Source: an uncultured Alistipes sp. (GTDB lineage Bacteria; Bacteroidota; Bacteroidia; Bacteroidales; UBA932). From it: 52,674 nt of DNA. The notes beneath the pieces were generated by a model that was given only the letters and a program-made list of their open reading frames with translations, was not told the DNA's origin and made no database searches. The position numbers were made by a program, and so were the translations under genes. Shown in pieces: positions 42,517 to 50,311 of this stretch (its first letter is position 1; each line of letters starts with the position of its first letter). The stretch spans positions 1-52,674 of the forward strand of contig UQUJ01000016.1 of the NCBI GenBank assembly GCA_900544195.1, in the 5' to 3' direction.

Positions 42517-43983
42517 GTGGAGAGAAGCGTCATAATCATAGGAAGCGGTTTGGGCGGACTGGAATGTGGCTACATTCTGGCCAAGAAAGGTTTCCGGGTG
42601 ACGATTCTTGAGCGAGCCTCCAAGCCTGGTGGTTGCCTTCAATCTTTCAGACGTGGTGGGCGAATCTTTGACACGGGGCTCCACTATGTCGGAGGCCTTG
42701 GCGAAGGCCAGTCCCTGCGCCCTTTCTTTGAATATTTCGGATTGATGGACCTGCCTTGGAAGCAGATAAATCCCGATTGTGTCGATGAAATCGTCATCGG
42801 CGGCCAATCCTACCCGCTTGCCTCAGGTCACGACCGTTTCGTGGAGCGGCTTGCGGAGCGTTTCCCTGCTGAAAGAAACAATCTCAATGAATATACCCGT
42901 TTCCTCAAAAAAGTCGGAGACGACATATTCAAAATCTTTGAAGGCGACAGTGTGGAGATGAATGCCCTTCTGGGCCGAAGCGCCTATGAATATCTTTGCT
43001 CCACAATCAAGGATCCTCTTTTGCGTCAGGTACTTAGCGGTTCGTTTATGCGGATGGAACTGCGAAAGTCCCTGCCATTGTACGTTTTCGCCCAGATCAA
43101 CAATTCGTTCATCCAAAGCGCTTGGAAACTGGAAGGAGGAGGCGATCAGATAGTCCGCAGGATGGTGGATTCCATAACCGCTATGGGCGGTATTGTCAGA
43201 ACCGGTTCCGAGGTCACTTCGATCAGAGCCGTGTCAGGAAAGGTTACCGAGGTTGAGGTGAACGGAACGGAAAAGTTGAAGGCTGATTGGGTGATCTCCG
43301 ATGCCCATCCCGCTGTGACTCTCAACCTTGTCTCTGACGGTCTCCGCAAAGTTTACAAAGAAAGGATCTCCGCTCTGGACAACACGTTCGGAGTGTTCAC
43401 CGCAAACATCTGCCTGAAGCCCGGAGGTATGGTCTGTCCCGACGGCAACATATTCATACATCGTGAAGGCATCGACCTTTGGCATCCGGATCCGTCTGCG
43501 ACTGAGTCTGTTATGGTTCATTTTTATCCTGAGGCGCAAGGCGGTGTGACGCATCTGGATCTGTTGAGTCCGATGCCTTTCATTTTGGGCAAGGAAGGGC
43601 TTGATAACTACCCGTCGGCATCCGGTAAGGCGATTGCCTCCGAGTCGGCAGATCCCTATGAATCGGCCAAGCAGAGAAAGTTAAGAGCATGTCTGGATTT
43701 GGTGTCTTCAAGGCTTCCGTGGCTGGAAGGCAGCATCGAGAGTGTCAGCACCAGCACTCCGTTGACATATTCCCGCTACACCTCCACTCCCCAAGGTTCC
43801 GCATTCGGCATCCGCCACGATTGGAGAACCCCTCTGCGCACCATCCTATCGCCCCGCACCCCGCTGAAAAACCTCCTCTTCACCGGCCAGAGCCTGAACC
43901 TCCACGGCCTCTTAGGTGTCTCCATGACCTCCGTCCTCACCTGCCGCGAGCTCCTCGGCAAGGATTTCATCACCCTCCACTGA
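42517..43983 (+). CDS. Phytoene-desaturase-like FAD oxidoreductase
   Basis: This 488-residue flavoprotein starts at GTG. The N-terminal dinucleotide-binding motif VIIIGSGLGGLECGYILAK with ILERASKPGG and FDTGLHYVGG is that of the carotenoid desaturase/retinol saturase family. Such an enzyme could saturate, desaturate, isomerise or hydroxylate the conjugated chain. It is not part of the minimal enterobacterial aryl polyene pathway, though flavoproteins of this family occur in flexirubin clusters. Confidence 0.85.
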   Translation: MERSVIIIGSGLGGLECGYILAKKGFRVTILERASKPGGCLQSFRRGGRIFDTGLHYVGGLGEGQSLRPFFEYFGLMDLPWKQINPDCVDEIVIGGQSYPLASGHDRFVERLAERFPAERNNLNEYTRFLKKVGDDIFKIFEGDSVEMNALLGRSAYEYLCSTIKDPLLRQVLSGSFMRMELRKSLPLYVFAQINNSFIQSAWKLEGGGDQIVRRMVDSITAMGGIVRTGSEVTSIRAVSGKVTEVEVNGTEKLKADWVISDAHPAVTLNLVSDGLRKVYKERISALDNTFGVFTANICLKPGGMVCPDGNIFIHREGIDLWHPDPSATESVMVHFYPEAQGGVTHLDLLSPMPFILGKEGLDNYPSASGKAIASESADPYESAKQRKLRACLDLVSSRLPWLEGSIESVSTSTPLTYSRYTSTPQGSAFGIRHDWRTPLRTILSPRTPLKNLLFTGQSLNLHGLLGVSMTSVLTCRELLGKDFITLH

Positions 43984-44060
43984 TTAATCGCTGTCTTTCA
44001 GATGAATAATCTCATCGTCATTTTATGATTATTATTTTATGACGTTGAGGATTTATTGCG

Positions 44061-44068
44061 TAAGTTTG
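44061..44068 (+). promoter_or_regulatory. -7 element TAAGTTTG for the ketoreductase gene
   Basis: This exact TAnnTTTG match lies in the 110-base gap before the ketoreductase, implying a start near 44075 and a leader of about 19 bases. The -33 box is not clear. Confidence 0.5.
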
Positions 44069-44093
44069 CACTCAAATTAATTTTGAATATCTT

Positions 44094-44822
44094 ATGTCCA
44101 AATATGCTTTTGTGACCGGTGGAAGCCGAGGCATAGGCCGCGCGGTGTGTGTGAAGCTTGCCCAGATGGGGTTCTGTGTCATTGTCAATTATGTTTCCAA
44201 TGACGCGGCGGCGAAGGAAACCATCCGTCTGATCGAGGAGGTTGGTGGCCGCGGAGAACTTTTGAAGTTCGATGTCGCTGACACGGATGCGTCCGTCAAG
44301 GCGATAACCGGTTGGCAGGAAAGCCATCCGGACAACTATGTTGAGGTGCTGGTCAACAATGCCGGCGTGCGGAAGGACAACCTTCTGCTTTGGCTTGAGC
44401 CAGAGGACTGGTTCAAGGTGATGTCCACGGATCTGAACAGTTTCTACAACGTCACCCGTCCGTTCCTGCAGCCGATGGTCTCGCACCGCAACGGCCGCAT
44501 CATCAACATGGCCTCTCTGTCTGGTCTCAAAGGACTGCCGGGCCAGACGAACTACTCGGCCGCCAAAGGTGGCCTGATCGCCGCCACAAAGGCTCTGGCC
44601 CAGGAACTTGCTCCGAGAAAGATCACGGTCAACGCTGTGGCTCCGGGCTTTGTGGAGACCGACATGGTAGAAGGTCTTGACGAGGCCTCGCTCAAGGCCC
44701 AGATTCCTGCCCGTCGTTTCGGTAAGCCGGAGGAAGTCGCCGCCCTCGTCGGTTTCCTCGCCTCTCCGGACTCCGCCTACATCACCGGCCAGGTCATCTC
44801 CATCAACGGAGGCCTTTATTGA
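44094..44822 (+). CDS. 3-oxoacyl-ACP reductase (FabG-like)
   Basis: The 242-residue short-chain dehydrogenase has TGGSRGIG cofactor binding, NNAGV, catalytic Ser in MASLSGL and YSAAK, and the closing GQVISINGG. It would reduce the beta-keto group after each condensation. As the only ketoreductase in the cluster it is expected to serve every extension round. A short hairpin (TACTTTG/CAAAGTA, 44853-44875) follows. Confidence 0.92.
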   Translation: MSKYAFVTGGSRGIGRAVCVKLAQMGFCVIVNYVSNDAAAKETIRLIEEVGGRGELLKFDVADTDASVKAITGWQESHPDNYVEVLVNNAGVRKDNLLLWLEPEDWFKVMSTDLNSFYNVTRPFLQPMVSHRNGRIINMASLSGLKGLPGQTNYSAAKGGLIAATKALAQELAPRKITVNAVAPGFVETDMVEGLDEASLKAQIPARRFGKPEEVAALVGFLASPDSAYITGQVISINGGLY

Positions 44823-44893
44823 CCTTGATTGTCAGTCTGCTGTAACGAGAGATACTTTGTCCCTCTGTCAAAGTACAGCTAATTTGAACTGTC

Positions 44894-46198
44894 TTATAAT
44901 CTCCAGGCCGGAACGACCGATATTGTCAAACCATCTTGATGGATAGTCTCCTCCTGCTCGTATGTTATAATCTGGCAATTGTGGCAACCTGTTGCCCTTG
45001 CCGCCTCTGTAAGGCCTTTTATTTCACGGGAACGATTCTCGGCTGTCAGTTCCCAGCATACTTGAACCAATTCGTGTAGATTTTCTCCTTTTTGGATCAG
45101 AAAATCGCATTCGGCCGCATTCTCGTTAAAATAAAAGATTTTATCATCGCTTCCCAATGAACGGTGAAGGAATGCGAAGATGATATTCTCCAGTTCTTTT
45201 CCCTCGTCTGAACTTTGCGTGTAAAGCACGGCTCGTCTCAGCCCATTGTCCGCTATGTAGTATTTTGACGGCAGTGTGGTCTCTTTAAGTACAGATTTTG
45301 TGTAGCACGGAACCTTGTATAGAAGGTATATGTTGCAAGCGTAGTCCAACCAATCGTAAAGTGAGTCCTTACCTACTTTCATTCCTGCGGATTTCAGTTC
45401 ATTGTAGATGTTGTTCACGCTCGTCGGTTTTGTCAGATTCTCGAATACTCTCTTCAGAAAATACCTAACTATAGATGGGGATGTCCTTATCTCATAGTGT
45501 TCGATTAAATCTCTGAATAACATTGTGTTGAAGTAGGATTGGAGAATCTTTGTCCTTGCGCTTTCCGTTTCCGCAAGGACGGCTTTCGGGTAGCCCCCAT
45601 CATTGCAATAATGTTTGAATGCAGATTTTATGATAGCCGCGCCATCCTCTGTGTAAGGATTAGGATTAAGACCACGAAACCTGAGATATTCTTTGAAGTC
45701 AAGTGGGTATTCAACGTACTCGTCCGGCCACCCGCGTAAGGCGGAAGCCATCTCTTCAGACAACATTTCTGCCGTACTTCCGGTGATGAATATATGTTTG
45801 CAGTAGTTTTTATAGGTTCTAAGTACGAATAACTCCCACCCTTTTATCAGCTGTATCTCATCAAAAAACATATACACATCTTTCAGTGGTTTTTCCGGGT
45901 GCATGTCTCGATATGCTTGAAGTATGTCATCAAAGTCAGAAACTTGCATTGAGGAGAATCGTTCGTCATCGAATTCCACATACAGGATATTCTCTTTAGG
46001 AATGCCAGATGATAACAGTTTGTTTATTGTAAGCCGCAGTAAAGATGATTTCCCACATCTACGTATTCCAGTTACGGTGACTATATCCTCTCCGGAAACA
46101 GGAAGTGACAGATTTCTTGCCACCAAACCATTGAAAGGTAATTCTTCTTGATGCGAGGCGATTATTGACTGAAATGTTCTGCGAAGTTCCATATTCAT
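44894..46198 (-). CDS. AAA-family ATPase with DUF4143 domain
   Basis: The 434-residue protein has an N-terminal P-loop domain (VTVTGIRRCGKSSLLRL; Walker B-like VYMFFDEIQLIKGW) and a C-terminal DUF4143 region with a restriction-like nuclease fold signature (AECDFLIQKGENLHELVQVCWEL). These stand-alone ATPases are abundant in Bacteroidetes genomes and often differ between strains; their role is not settled. The gene looks more AT-rich than its neighbours, consistent with acquisition. Two identical palindromes lie over its promoter. Confidence 0.88.
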   Translation of the reverse strand: MNMELRRTFQSIIASHQEELPFNGLVARNLSLPVSGEDIVTVTGIRRCGKSSLLRLTINKLLSSGIPKENILYVEFDDERFSSMQVSDFDDILQAYRDMHPEKPLKDVYMFFDEIQLIKGWELFVLRTYKNYCKHIFITGSTAEMLSEEMASALRGWPDEYVEYPLDFKEYLRFRGLNPNPYTEDGAAIIKSAFKHYCNDGGYPKAVLAETESARTKILQSYFNTMLFRDLIEHYEIRTSPSIVRYFLKRVFENLTKPTSVNNIYNELKSAGMKVGKDSLYDWLDYACNIYLLYKVPCYTKSVLKETTLPSKYYIADNGLRRAVLYTQSSDEGKELENIIFAFLHRSLGSDDKIFYFNENAAECDFLIQKGENLHELVQVCWELTAENRSREIKGLTEAARATGCHNCQIITYEQEETIHQDGLTISVVPAWRL

Positions 46199-46208
46199 TA
46201 TTTTTATG

Positions 46209-46216
46209 CAAATATA
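46209..46216 (-). promoter_or_regulatory. -7 element TATATTTG for the ATPase gene
   Basis: On the minus strand this matches TAnnTTTG exactly, ending 10 bases before the start codon at 46198, so the leader is very short. The palindrome at 46221-46239 falls between it and the -33 position. Confidence 0.6.
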
Positions 46217-46220
46217 AGAC

Positions 46221-46239
46221 TTTCCTTTTTATAAGGAAA
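46221..46239. promoter_or_regulatory. Palindromic operator-like site, proximal copy
   Basis: TTTCCTT and AAGGAAA are separated by five bases (TTTAT). It is identical in half-sites and spacing to the copy at 46254-46272. Position in the core promoter suggests repression. Confidence 0.6.
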
Positions 46240-46253
46240 ATTTCGGCATGTAT

Positions 46254-46272
46254 TTTCCTTGCAAAAAGGAAA
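46254..46272. promoter_or_regulatory. Palindromic operator-like site, distal copy
   Basis: TTTCCTT and AAGGAAA are separated by five bases (GCAAA). Its start is 33 bases from that of the first copy, about three helical turns, so two dimers could bind on the same face of the DNA. Confidence 0.6.
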
Positions 46273-46282
46273 GATGAACCTT

Positions 46283-46322
46283 GGTCACTAAGCTTGTGGT
46301 AGTTGGGCTTGTCAAAGTGACC
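46283..46322. repeat. Degenerate REP-like pair in intergenic DNA
   Basis: GGTCACTAAGCTTGTGG and GGGCTTGTCAAAGTGACC are diverged inverted copies of the family seen in coding regions elsewhere in the window. They lie between the ATPase operators and the sigma-factor promoter. Confidence 0.5.
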
Positions 46323-46376
46323 AAACTGGCAAAAAAAATCACCAGGAGAATGTTACATTATCCCGGTCTTTTCGTT

Positions 46377-46384
46377 TATATTAG
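46377..46384 (+). promoter_or_regulatory. Probable -7 element TATATTAG for the sigma operon
   Basis: This is a one-mismatch TAnnTTTG element 15 bases before the ATG of the sigma gene. No -33 box is evident. Confidence 0.35.
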
Positions 46385-46399
46385 TGAAAAGTTCAAACG

Positions 46400-46864
46400 A
46401 TGACGAGTGACTTTCTCACAGAAGCGTTCCTGGCCCTTCGGGGCCGGTGGAAATCGGAAGACGCCTTACAGGATGCCTTCTGCCGGCTGTGGGGTAGAAA
46501 GTACAAGGTCGGAAGCGTCAGGGAGGCGGTCGGGCTGCTCTCGCGGACGGGCAGGAACCTGGAGATCGACGAGTTCCGCAAGGCGGAGAGGCACCCCCGG
46601 CAGGTCAGCATCGACGGACGGCAGATCGAGGACGAAGGAAGTGACGCGGCGGAACGGGAGGATCTGTTCCGGAAAGTCGAGGCCTCGGTTGACAGCGAGC
46701 TGACTGAACTCCAGAAGCTTATCGTCAGAAAGCACGAATACGAAGGGCAATCCTTCGAGCGCATCGCCAAAGACCTTGGAATGCGGCAGGAGGCGGTCCG
46801 GATGCACATCTCAAGAGCAAGAAAGATTTTAAGGGACAAATTCAGAAATGAGACAGATGAATGA
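46400..46864 (+). CDS. ECF-type RNA polymerase sigma factor
   Basis: The 154-residue protein has a sigma-70 region 2 (FLALRGRWKSEDALQDAFCRLWGRKY, then EIDEFRKAERH) and region 4 (LTELQKLIVRKHEYEGQSFERIAKDLGMRQEAVRMHISRARKIL). It is followed by an overlapping gene for a membrane protein that looks like its anti-sigma factor. Confidence 0.88.
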   Translation: MTSDFLTEAFLALRGRWKSEDALQDAFCRLWGRKYKVGSVREAVGLLSRTGRNLEIDEFRKAERHPRQVSIDGRQIEDEGSDAAEREDLFRKVEASVDSELTELQKLIVRKHEYEGQSFERIAKDLGMRQEAVRMHISRARKILRDKFRNETDE

Positions 46865-47273
46865 ATATATCAAACGGTACTTCGACGGGACTCTTTCCGA
46901 GGCGGAGGAACTGAGACTCAAGGACTTTCTCTCCTCGCCGGAGGGACAGGCTCCTGAATATTCCGAAGCGCGCGCGGTGATGGGCTACTTCGCCGTCGGC
47001 AAGTCCCTCTCACGGAAGAAGACGAATGAATATTCACGGAAGAGGAGTCGCCGCGCCGTCTGGCTTCGGGTCGCCGCGGCAGCCTGCGCCGGCATATTCA
47101 TAACTCTTGGAGTGAGTGTCTACAATAAGGAAAATGTTTGCGTCGCGTATGTCGGAGGGCAGAAAGTGACTGACAGGGAGGTTGTGATGAACGATGTCGA
47201 TTGCATCCTTGCCGACCTTTTCTCCGGCGGAACTGACGTGGATGAACAGTTAAACGAAATATTCGGAAAATGA
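46848..47273 (+). CDS. Putative anti-sigma factor, single-pass membrane protein
   Basis: The 141-residue protein has a cytoplasmic N-terminal domain (YIKRYFDGTLSEAEELRLKDFL, reminiscent of FecR/zinc-finger-less anti-sigma N domains), a membrane segment near residues 74-92 (VAAAACAGIFITLGVSVY) and a small extracytoplasmic tail. It overlaps the sigma gene by 17 bases; an alternative start three codons later is possible. No signature cysteines are present, so the assignment rests mainly on context. Confidence 0.65.
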   Translation: MRQMNEYIKRYFDGTLSEAEELRLKDFLSSPEGQAPEYSEARAVMGYFAVGKSLSRKKTNEYSRKRSRRAVWLRVAAAACAGIFITLGVSVYNKENVCVAYVGGQKVTDREVVMNDVDCILADLFSGGTDVDEQLNEIFGK

Positions 47274-47809
47274 TGAGACAAAGAGTTCTTTTGACAGCGT
47301 TTCTATGCCTTCTGACCCTGGTTGCGGCTCACGCCCAGAAGGGACTTCAGATTGACAGCTTGTTCAGCGGCTCCATCCTGGATGTCTCGGACATGTCCAG
47401 GATCTCCATGTCGGAGGTGAGCGGCTCGGATCTCAAACCCTACAACCTGAAGTATTTCCGCAGCATCAGCTTCAAGGCGGGATCCCAGGCGATTGACAGG
47501 GTTGCGTCTTTGGTGGAGGCTGATTCCCGTAATGCGCTTGACCGGAAAATCGACTACTTCGGAGGGCAGATGTACTATGCCCTTTTGAGGCTGCGGGCGG
47601 ACGGAAGCGGGGAGAATGAATATATTGGCTTCCAGATCAAGGGAATAGGAAAGGAAAAGGTCACGCAGGATTCCGCCGGCAACACCGTGGTGGGCTATGA
47701 GCTGGACGAGAATGCCCGAGGACCGTTTAAGCAGGCCTACGTGACTGTGGTCTATCTCAGGGGCAAGGCCACCATGAACGACCTTAAGAAAATGTTCAAG
47801 CAAAGATAA
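47270..47809 (+). CDS. Exported protein of unknown function
   Basis: The 179-residue protein has a signal peptide (LLTAFLCLLTLVAAHAQ) and a mature part with alternating strands (IDYFGGQMYYALLRLRADG, EYIGFQIKGIG, QAYVTVVYLRG). It overlaps the anti-sigma gene by ATGA. I do not recognise its family with confidence; it is likely periplasmic or surface-associated and part of the regulon of the sigma factor. Confidence 0.6.
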   Translation: MMRQRVLLTAFLCLLTLVAAHAQKGLQIDSLFSGSILDVSDMSRISMSEVSGSDLKPYNLKYFRSISFKAGSQAIDRVASLVEADSRNALDRKIDYFGGQMYYALLRLRADGSGENEYIGFQIKGIGKEKVTQDSAGNTVVGYELDENARGPFKQAYVTVVYLRGKATMNDLKKMFKQR

Positions 47810-47811
47810 TA

Positions 47812-48855
47812 ATGAAGAATATGAAGAGGTTATTTACAGTTTTACTTGTGTCGCTGCTGTGCGTCCACATCGCGTCAGCGCAGACACGTGCCACACGTCG
47901 TTCTGAATTCAGAATCATCGACCCGGCTGATACGGTGAAAATTCAGATAAAGAAACCGGGTGTCAAGGTCCGTTACAACTCCGATGGAAAAAAGTTGAAC
48001 TATATGTCTGATTCCTTGCTGATTGTCTATAGCCCTGATTCCGTCAAACAGCATTATGATCCTAAAAAAAAGGTCTACTACAAGATGGAGATTTTCGGAT
48101 CCGAGTGTGACACATCCTTCACGTACACCTATACGAATTCCAAGATCGACATCAAGGACACAACACGGTTCAGCTTATCCATCGGCAAAGACAGGACTGA
48201 GGATGGAGCCTTTTCCAGATTGGATTTCAACGTGCCTTTCTACAGCAAGGTGGTGACCAAATCATACGGGCATCGCTATAAGGTTGAGCCGGGCAATTTC
48301 GGCATGGCATTGCTGAATGTCAACTCGGGCAATCCGGATTTCAAAACCCAACGCTCGTACGAGGTGTTCCTGAATCTGTGCACCGATGACTTCAAACTAT
48401 CGCGCTCCGTGACATTCAACTACGGTCTCGGGTTTTCCTGGAAGAATTTCGCCATGACCAAGAGCGGAATGATGACAAAAGATGACGATGGGAACATCCG
48501 GATCGGAGGATGGCCTGAGAAAGCCGAGCCTAAAGTGTCCAAGCTGAGAGTGTTCAGCGTCACCTTCCCGCTTATCCTTAGTGTCAACGCTTACCGTGGT
48601 GTCGGGTTCTCCGTCGGTCCTGTGGTCAATCTCAACGCCAGCAGCTCAATTGTGAACAAGTACCGGCTGAACGATGAGAAGCAGAAGAACAAGTACAAGA
48701 GGGCGCACTGCAATCTCGCCACCGTCGATGTGATGTTCCAGCTCAATTTCCGGGATGTGGGAGTCTATGCGAAATATTCCCCGATGAACATCATGGATAC
48801 CGACTACTGGCCGGAGTTCAAGCACTGGGCCATCGGCCTGACATTGAGTCTCTGA
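47812..48855 (+). CDS. Outer-membrane beta-barrel protein
   Basis: This 347-residue precursor has a signal peptide (LFTVLLVSLLCVHIASAQ). The C-terminal two-thirds have barrel-like strands (TFNYGLGFSWKNFAM, GVGFSVGPVVNLNAS, AIGLTLSL at the end). An alternative ATG lies three codons in. It closes the sigma operon, and its envelope location suggests that the sigma system senses or maintains the envelope. Confidence 0.68.
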   Translation: MKNMKRLFTVLLVSLLCVHIASAQTRATRRSEFRIIDPADTVKIQIKKPGVKVRYNSDGKKLNYMSDSLLIVYSPDSVKQHYDPKKKVYYKMEIFGSECDTSFTYTYTNSKIDIKDTTRFSLSIGKDRTEDGAFSRLDFNVPFYSKVVTKSYGHRYKVEPGNFGMALLNVNSGNPDFKTQRSYEVFLNLCTDDFKLSRSVTFNYGLGFSWKNFAMTKSGMMTKDDDGNIRIGGWPEKAEPKVSKLRVFSVTFPLILSVNAYRGVGFSVGPVVNLNASSSIVNKYRLNDEKQKNKYKRAHCNLATVDVMFQLNFRDVGVYAKYSPMNIMDTDYWPEFKHWAIGLTLSL

Positions 48856-48957
48856 TGCCGCAGCCTCACACACCTGCCCCGGCAGCTTCCCGTGAGCGAG
48901 AAGGCCGGGGCTGCGCACGAGAGACCTAGGCAGCAGCCCACTGGGCGTACACTACAT

Positions 48958-48989
48958 ACCCCCGGAAGTTAAAGTTGACTTTCGGGGGT
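48958..48989. terminator. Terminator hairpin between convergent OMP and purA genes
   Basis: ACCCCCGGAAG and CTTTCGGGGGT form an 11-position stem (one mismatch) around a 10-base loop. It lies between the 3' ends of two convergent genes and has no strong T tract, so it may serve both directions weakly. Confidence 0.5.
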
Positions 48990-49011
48990 GCTGCGATGTA
49001 GAGTCTTGATC

Positions 49012-50277
49012 TTAGCGCTCGATGGTGGCCTCGCGGTCTGGTCCGAGAGAGATTATACTGATCGGAACTCCGAGGTAGCTTTCCATGAACTTGATATAGT
49101 TCTTGAATTCCTGCGGAAGCCCGCTTTCCTTGCGGATTTCCGTAAGGTCTTTCTTCCAGCCGGGGAACTCGGTGTAAACCGGCTCTATCTGGGCTGCGAT
49201 GTCGAACGGAACCTGGTCAGTCTCAACGCCGTCCACCTTGTAGGATGTGCAGACTTTGATCGTCTCGAAATCATCCAGACAGTCAGACTTCATCATGATG
49301 AGGTCGGTCACGCCGTCGATCATCACGGTGTATTTCAAAGCCACGAGATCCAGCCATCCGCAGCGGCGAGGACGGCCGGTGACGGCTCCAAATTCGTGTC
49401 CGACCTGGCGGATCTTTTCACCGGTCTCATCGAAAAGCTCGGTTGGGAACGGACCGCTGCCCACACGGGTGCAGTAGGCCTTGAATATTCCATAGACGTG
49501 TCCGATCTTTGAAGGTGCTACACCAAGTCCGGTGCAGACTCCTCCGACAGTGGTCGAGGATGATGTCACGAACGGATAGGAACCGTAGTCGATGTCAAGC
49601 ATTGAGCCCTGCGCCCCTTCGGCGAGCATCGGCTTGTCTTCCAGCCACTTGTTCACGAAATACTCGCAGTCGATGAGGTTGAATCCCTTGAGAAACTCGA
49701 TCGCGCTCATCCACTCCGCCTCATCCTTGTCCGGATCGCACTCGAAGTGCAGGTCTGAGAGCAACTGAATATGTCTGGCCTTGAGTTTCTCGAATCTCTC
49801 TTTGAAATCAGGAGCGAGGATGTCACCGACTCTGAGGCCGTGCCTGCTTATCTTGTCTGTGTATGTCGGTCCGATACCCTTGAGGGTTGAACCGATCTTC
49901 CCCTTACCGGCGGCGGCCTCGTAGGCCGCGTCCAGAAGGCGGTGGGTAGGAAGAATCAGGTTGGCTTTCTTGGAGATGAACAGTTTCTCTTTCGGATTGA
50001 TGTTCATCTTTTCCACATTCGCGCATTCCTCCCGGAGAGTGATCGGATCCAGAACGACACCGCTTCCGATGATGTTGGTGGAGCCTTCACGGAATATTCC
50101 TGAAGGAATGCTGCGGACCACGAAGTTCTTGCCGTCGAAATGCAGGGAATGTCCGGCGTTCGGGCCTCCTTGGAATCTCGCCACGGCCGGATAACGGCCT
50201 GCAAGCACATCCACAATCTTACCTTTTCCTTCGTCTCCCCACTGGAGGCCAAGGACTACGTCAAGTTTTGAACTCAT
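49012..50277 (-). CDS. purA: Adenylosuccinate synthetase
   Basis: The 421-residue enzyme has GLQWGDEGKGKIVDVLAG at the N terminus, FQGGPNAGHS, IGSTLKGIGPTY and VGSGPFPTE: all hallmarks of PurA. It condenses IMP and aspartate using GTP in AMP synthesis. It begins 34 bases after ssb on the same strand. Confidence 0.97.
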   Translation of the reverse strand: MSSKLDVVLGLQWGDEGKGKIVDVLAGRYPAVARFQGGPNAGHSLHFDGKNFVVRSIPSGIFREGSTNIIGSGVVLDPITLREECANVEKMNINPKEKLFISKKANLILPTHRLLDAAYEAAAGKGKIGSTLKGIGPTYTDKISRHGLRVGDILAPDFKERFEKLKARHIQLLSDLHFECDPDKDEAEWMSAIEFLKGFNLIDCEYFVNKWLEDKPMLAEGAQGSMLDIDYGSYPFVTSSSTTVGGVCTGLGVAPSKIGHVYGIFKAYCTRVGSGPFPTELFDETGEKIRQVGHEFGAVTGRPRRCGWLDLVALKYTVMIDGVTDLIMMKSDCLDDFETIKVCTSYKVDGVETDQVPFDIAAQIEPVYTEFPGWKKDLTEIRKESGLPQEFKNYIKFMESYLGVPISIISLGPDREATIER

Positions 50278-50311
50278 ATCTGATAATATTCGTTTTGTAT
50301 ATTCTTGAATA

